In this document: in pieces, positions 60,476-64,000 of the stretch
Layout: every line of letters starts with the position of its first letter
How positions within the stretch are numbered: the first letter of the stretch is position 1
The notes under the pieces: generated by a model
What the model saw: the letters and a program-made list of their open reading frames with translations, nothing else
What the model was told of the DNA's origin: nothing
The model's database searches: none
Program-made: the position numbers and the translations under genes
Source of the DNA: Apoderus coryli
Lineage: Eukaryota > Arthropoda > Insecta > Coleoptera > Attelabidae
Reading direction: 5' to 3'
Length of the DNA: 64,000 nucleotides
Assembly: GCA_911728435.2 (NCBI GenBank)
Contig: OU452202.1
Coordinates: forward strand, 10,891,135 to 10,955,134

Positions 60476-61334
60476 AATTTGCCGGTTTTTTTTTTGTCGG
60501 TGAGTTTATTTATACCTAGTCAATAATAATCAAAAATAAATACGAACTTTCGCAATAAGTTTGTATCATATTCCACATCCGTCCGACTTAAAAAGAATCA
60601 ACAATTCCGAATAAATCACTATTTCATTATTTAATTTAATAATAACCTTCTGACTACTTCTTCCATCTTCGTCAACTACTGCGTTGTTTTAGTCTCCCCT
60701 CTTTTTTCTCCAACTTTCCTGCTACATTAGACGAACAAAAATTAACCATGAAAAATATTATGTTGGTGACGTCAGATTATAGTGAACACAACACTAGCAA
60801 GATTTTGTTTTGGCATGGCAGAAAACTAGTGTTATTGATCAGTTCAGCACGACGGCAAAATAAAAGCAGTGTTTTCCGCATTGAAAATCCTTAAGTAAGT
60901 TTTTATCTAACAGTGTTTAGTGAATTTGTTTTATCTTAAGTGTTATAAATAATAATTATCGAAAGATCAGTGCTGTGTTTTTTAAATACGAAATCAAGTT
61001 CCTGCTGTCTAATTACACATAGTGTGACAGAAACCAGAACCGGAGTAAGCCAAACGCATTAGACTCATACTAATTTAAATAATACATGTTTTGTTTGTGA
61101 TTAAACTTTTTGTCGAGGGTTCAAATATTAATTAGGATATTGGGATTTTAAATTATCGTTAATATGCAGGTTACCTAGATGGATTACATTATTAGGTTAA
61201 TTCTGAGGGTTTTGTACGAGAAATATTTTAATGTTAAATTAATCTTTCAGTTTTAACCATTTAATTTTGCTTTTATATTTTCCATGTCAGATTATTTTAG
61301 ATACAACTTTAACCATCTTTTAAACGGTGTTTGT
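60476..61334. other. No coding gene; possible first exon at 60740-60893
   Basis: See the separate candidate exon; the remainder is intron-like. Confidence 0.4.
60740..60893 (+). promoter_or_regulatory. Candidate transcription start and 5' exon with GTAAGT donor
   Basis: TTGATCAGTTCAGCACGACG (about 60836) resembles an insect initiator context. It is followed by a GC-moderate stretch and AAAATCCTTAA|GTAAGTTT at 60893/60894, a good donor. No ATG frame of note; a non-coding first exon of a gene to the right of the window would fit. Evidence is weak. Confidence 0.25.
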
Positions 61335-62095
61335 AAACTAACTTTAGCCGTTTTCGAGAATTTTCGAAAAAACAATTTTTTGCGATTTTAGTTTTTATTT
61401 ATTTCTGACATCATTTTTACAGATATAAAAAAATGAAAAGCACTTTCTCATTGTTACTTTTTGGGGAGAAAAATATAGCGTTTATAAATTTTCACTACGA
61501 CGTTTTGTTTTCGAAAAACCATCATCAACTTCGTTTTTTTAAATACGGCCCTGGATTTTTTAATGTTAAATTTCATGCCATTTTCAATTCAAAAATAGGT
61601 GGCATATGACATGTAATTGTGTAAACAAATTTTCAGTGTTTTTAGCTGTTATTTAAAATTATTCAAGAAAAATCGCCATAGTTTGACACTTAACTGCCTG
61701 AATGCAGAGTAGAAGGTTTGGCAAAAACATTTTTTCGACTTTACTCAGAATTATTTATTATTATTTGACAATTTATTTCTGTCTCAGAAGAACATTTTAT
61801 TCTGTACGCGGTTTTTTAACTTTAGTTGAAATTTTTGTACTTTTTGAAGTTATTAAAAAAACTCTCTTCTCAGATGAATGTTTTACGCAAAATAAGTGCC
61901 AAACTATGGCGATTTTTTTTGAATAATTTAAAAAACAGCTAAAAACACTGAAAACTTGTTTAAAAAATTCTCGAAAACGGCTAAAGTTAGTTTACTTTTG
62001 AAAACACCATTAAAAGGTATTTAAATTGTACAACTTTTCTCTAATTTAACCTAAATTGTAACTCTTACCGTTTCCAAGATTCCAATGCTATCCCA
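61335..62095. repeat. R2 palindromic repeat, copy b
   Basis: Contains the same inverted text as copy a (TTTTTGCGATTTTAGTTTTT, TTAAATACGGCCCT, AAATCGCCATAGTTTGACAC twice in opposite orientation at about 61668 and 61900). Bounded by CTCGAAAACGGCTAAAGTTA and CCGTTTCCAAGAT. Confidence 0.65.
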
Positions 62096-62439
62096 TTCTG
62101 ATCTTGGACACAGTGCATATTTAAAAGTTTTGGGACTTTTTGTCTTATCAAAATAAAAAACTCCATATAGCAATACAGTAACTTGATTTGTAAATTAACA
62201 AAATTATTTTATAAGAAGCTGAGATTTGCTACTTATAGATCGGAAGAAGAAATCCAATTGCTTGGTCACCAAGGCTTCCCAAATGAACTCTTGTGATTTT
62301 GTGTTATTCTTAAAGTCCCTAGTCTATTCTCAAATAATCGAGAGAAGAGATCGGCTTTAGAAAAGAATACGAGAGGCCTTTAACAAGTTCAAAGTTCAAT
62401 AGAGGAATGTTGATGTAAATAATTTTTATTAAGTTGCCA

Positions 62440-62549
62440 ACACCTTGTATCTTGCAAAAAAATCCATTTCCGGACGTATGTTTATGAGAACTTTTTTCAT
62501 AAAATCACCCACTTAAATATTGCTGCGTCTTTTTGAAACACCCTGTATA
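62440..62549. repeat. R4 repeat, copy b
   Basis: Second copy of 6088-6190: CACCTTGTATCTTG, ATTTCCGGACGTATGT, GTCTTTTTGAAACACCCTGT. Confidence 0.6.
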
Positions 62550-64000
62550 ATATTGTCATTCTTGATTTGGCATAACAATAGATCAGTTCACCTTAATGGC
62601 TTATACATCTTAAAATGCTTTTAAAGCTAGTAAATTATTATATGAAAGGTATAACGCGTCTGAAATTTTCACTCAACTCCCCTAGAAGTGTAAGTTATTT
62701 AATTTATATAGTGCTTTAATATATTGCCTTCAGCAACTCTTTGTACCTACCCAAGACTACTACTTTTCGCAAAAGCCAATTTACAAAGTCAAGATTGATG
62801 CCACTTTGAGTTCGACTTAAGTGTTTAATTAGATTTACTTTTATATAGTTTGACGGGGTAAGGGTACATTTTAATTTTGTATATTTCCCCAATGACGATA
62901 TTGCAGTTTCAAAAGTTTATACGACTTTGTCTAAAATGGTTTTAGTCGTCAAGTGAAAAAGTTTCAAATTTCCTAGCTAAAACTGTAACGTATTTCGGTG
63001 AACAAAAAGTCATGCACGTTTTAGTTTTGTATACTTTTATGAACATTTTCAAAAGAACCCTTTTTGCTTTACTTCTTCTGCGAGATGAGATGAAAAAATA
63101 TTTAATTTGTTTACATATAGTGATTACATTATGTTCCAACCAATTCAGCCATTATTATACGAGCGAAATAAAGCTTTGCTCTTTTTGAGAACGAAAGATC
63201 TAGATTTGCAGGGTGTATCAAAAAAATTAATTTAAAGAATCAAAGAGAAATGTCTGATTCTGCGGCTAACGTTTCATTGTCGAGGTTCGCAAACCAGTCA
63301 TGACATATAATCTGTTCTTGAGATGTTGTTCAAAGAACATGAAATGACATAATATATTTCCTACGAGTATGATCATTTGCGGAGAACATACTAATAAACT
63401 AAAACTAGAAAAATTCTACGTACTGCAAGAGATTCGAATAGTTTAATAAACTTTGCTTATACAATTAAATTTCAGAAATAAGAATGTGTAATGTGTAATC
63501 ATAAACAGAATATAAATTTAAAAAAAAATCAGTTATACTCAATATTCTAAAAATAAATTTAATGCTTGTTTAGATTGAGTTTATGATATGTTTAAAACAC
63601 AATAATTAATATTTTAGGTATTATTTATGTGTTAACTAATTAGTTTATTTTAAATTAGGGATTGATTTTTTAAATTAAAAAATTACTGAACTTTGTGAGT
63701 TTTGTAAATGTTAATCAATTTAAATAATATAGTAAAAGCTACATATATATTTTATTTACATCCTATAGGTACATGTAGGATATTAAATATTTTCTTTGCA
63801 AATAATCTTTTCATTAAAATTAATACCATATTAAACTTCTTTTGATGCAATTAGAGTTTTAAAAGGCTTCGCTAAAGTATGCTTTACAAAATTTGTTTAA
63901 TTAAAAATCTTCTCTAATTGAGGGTCGTGGAATAAAAGGGGTGGAGGTATAGGATGGGCATTTTATTATATCTCACAAACCGACTTTAAAAAAATGTTAG
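62550..64000. other. No gene recognised; half-palindrome at 63340-63375
   Basis: 63340-63375 carries ACATGAAATGACATAATATA and TTTCCTACGAGTATGATCAT, the end motif of the foldback MITE at 18808. The rest is AT-rich. Confidence 0.45.

Noticed and set aside
1..64000. CRISPR arrays, rRNA genes, bacterial operons or prophage
   Set aside because: No regularly spaced direct repeats, no rRNA-like GC-rich conserved blocks, and eukaryotic introns and transposons throughout.

Overview
The window is AT-rich animal nuclear DNA, almost certainly from an insect or other arthropod. It has interrupted reading frames, GT-AG introns, many TA-flanked mariner/Tc1 elements, piggyBac, PIF/Harbinger and non-LTR retrotransposon remnants, and a copy of the bazooka/Par-3 polarity gene with insect-like wording. 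The order cannot be fixed from this sequence; the dense 'CAGGGTG'-ended mariner-type repeats are compatible with Coleoptera or Hemiptera. No bacterial, organellar or viral genome structure is seen.

Region by region. 0-4.1 kb: a repeat (R3) split by a small mariner with precise TA duplication, a mariner helix-turn-helix remnant, and an inverted pair of hammerhead-ribozyme-like repeats. 4.1-11.9 kb: mostly empty, with short repeats, a hairpin MITE, a 140-155 bp tandem repeat and a 5'-truncated tRNA-Val-like sequence. 11.9-13.1 kb (minus): an intronless, frameshifted bazooka/Par-3 PDZ2-PDZ3 copy. 15.2-22.4 kb: two copies of a Tc1/mariner-like family (R1), one carrying a hammerhead-like insertion with an 11-bp target duplication. 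23.6-27.2 kb: palindromic MITEs and a candidate 5' exon. 27.9-32 kb: three minus-strand non-LTR retrotransposon remnants, two of them nested. 33.7-37.4 kb: an apparently intact 3.7-kb DNA transposon with 32-bp inverted ends and one four-exon gene. 38.7-45.2 kb: LINE remnants and a mariner sitting in the centre of a palindromic MITE. 46.4-50.7 kb: two further R1 copies, one hit by PIF/Harbinger, the other by a LINE, with a piggyBac-type MITE between them. 53.9-57.2 kb: a mariner with about 470-bp inverted ends split by a LINE. 58.5-60.5 kb: a Tc1 element with an internally deleted piggyBac gene inside it. 60.5-64 kb: a candidate first exon and repeats.

The window is therefore a transposon graveyard with one standout: the 33,694-37,393 element. 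Its 882-aa predicted protein has acidic and cysteine-rich regions followed by a D...D...H/E/D block that looks like an RNase H-fold nuclease. Its ends are GCCTAG...CTAGGC inside a near-perfect 8-bp direct repeat. It appears to be a complete, possibly recently active element of a poorly described transposon family. No other gene in the window looks intact.
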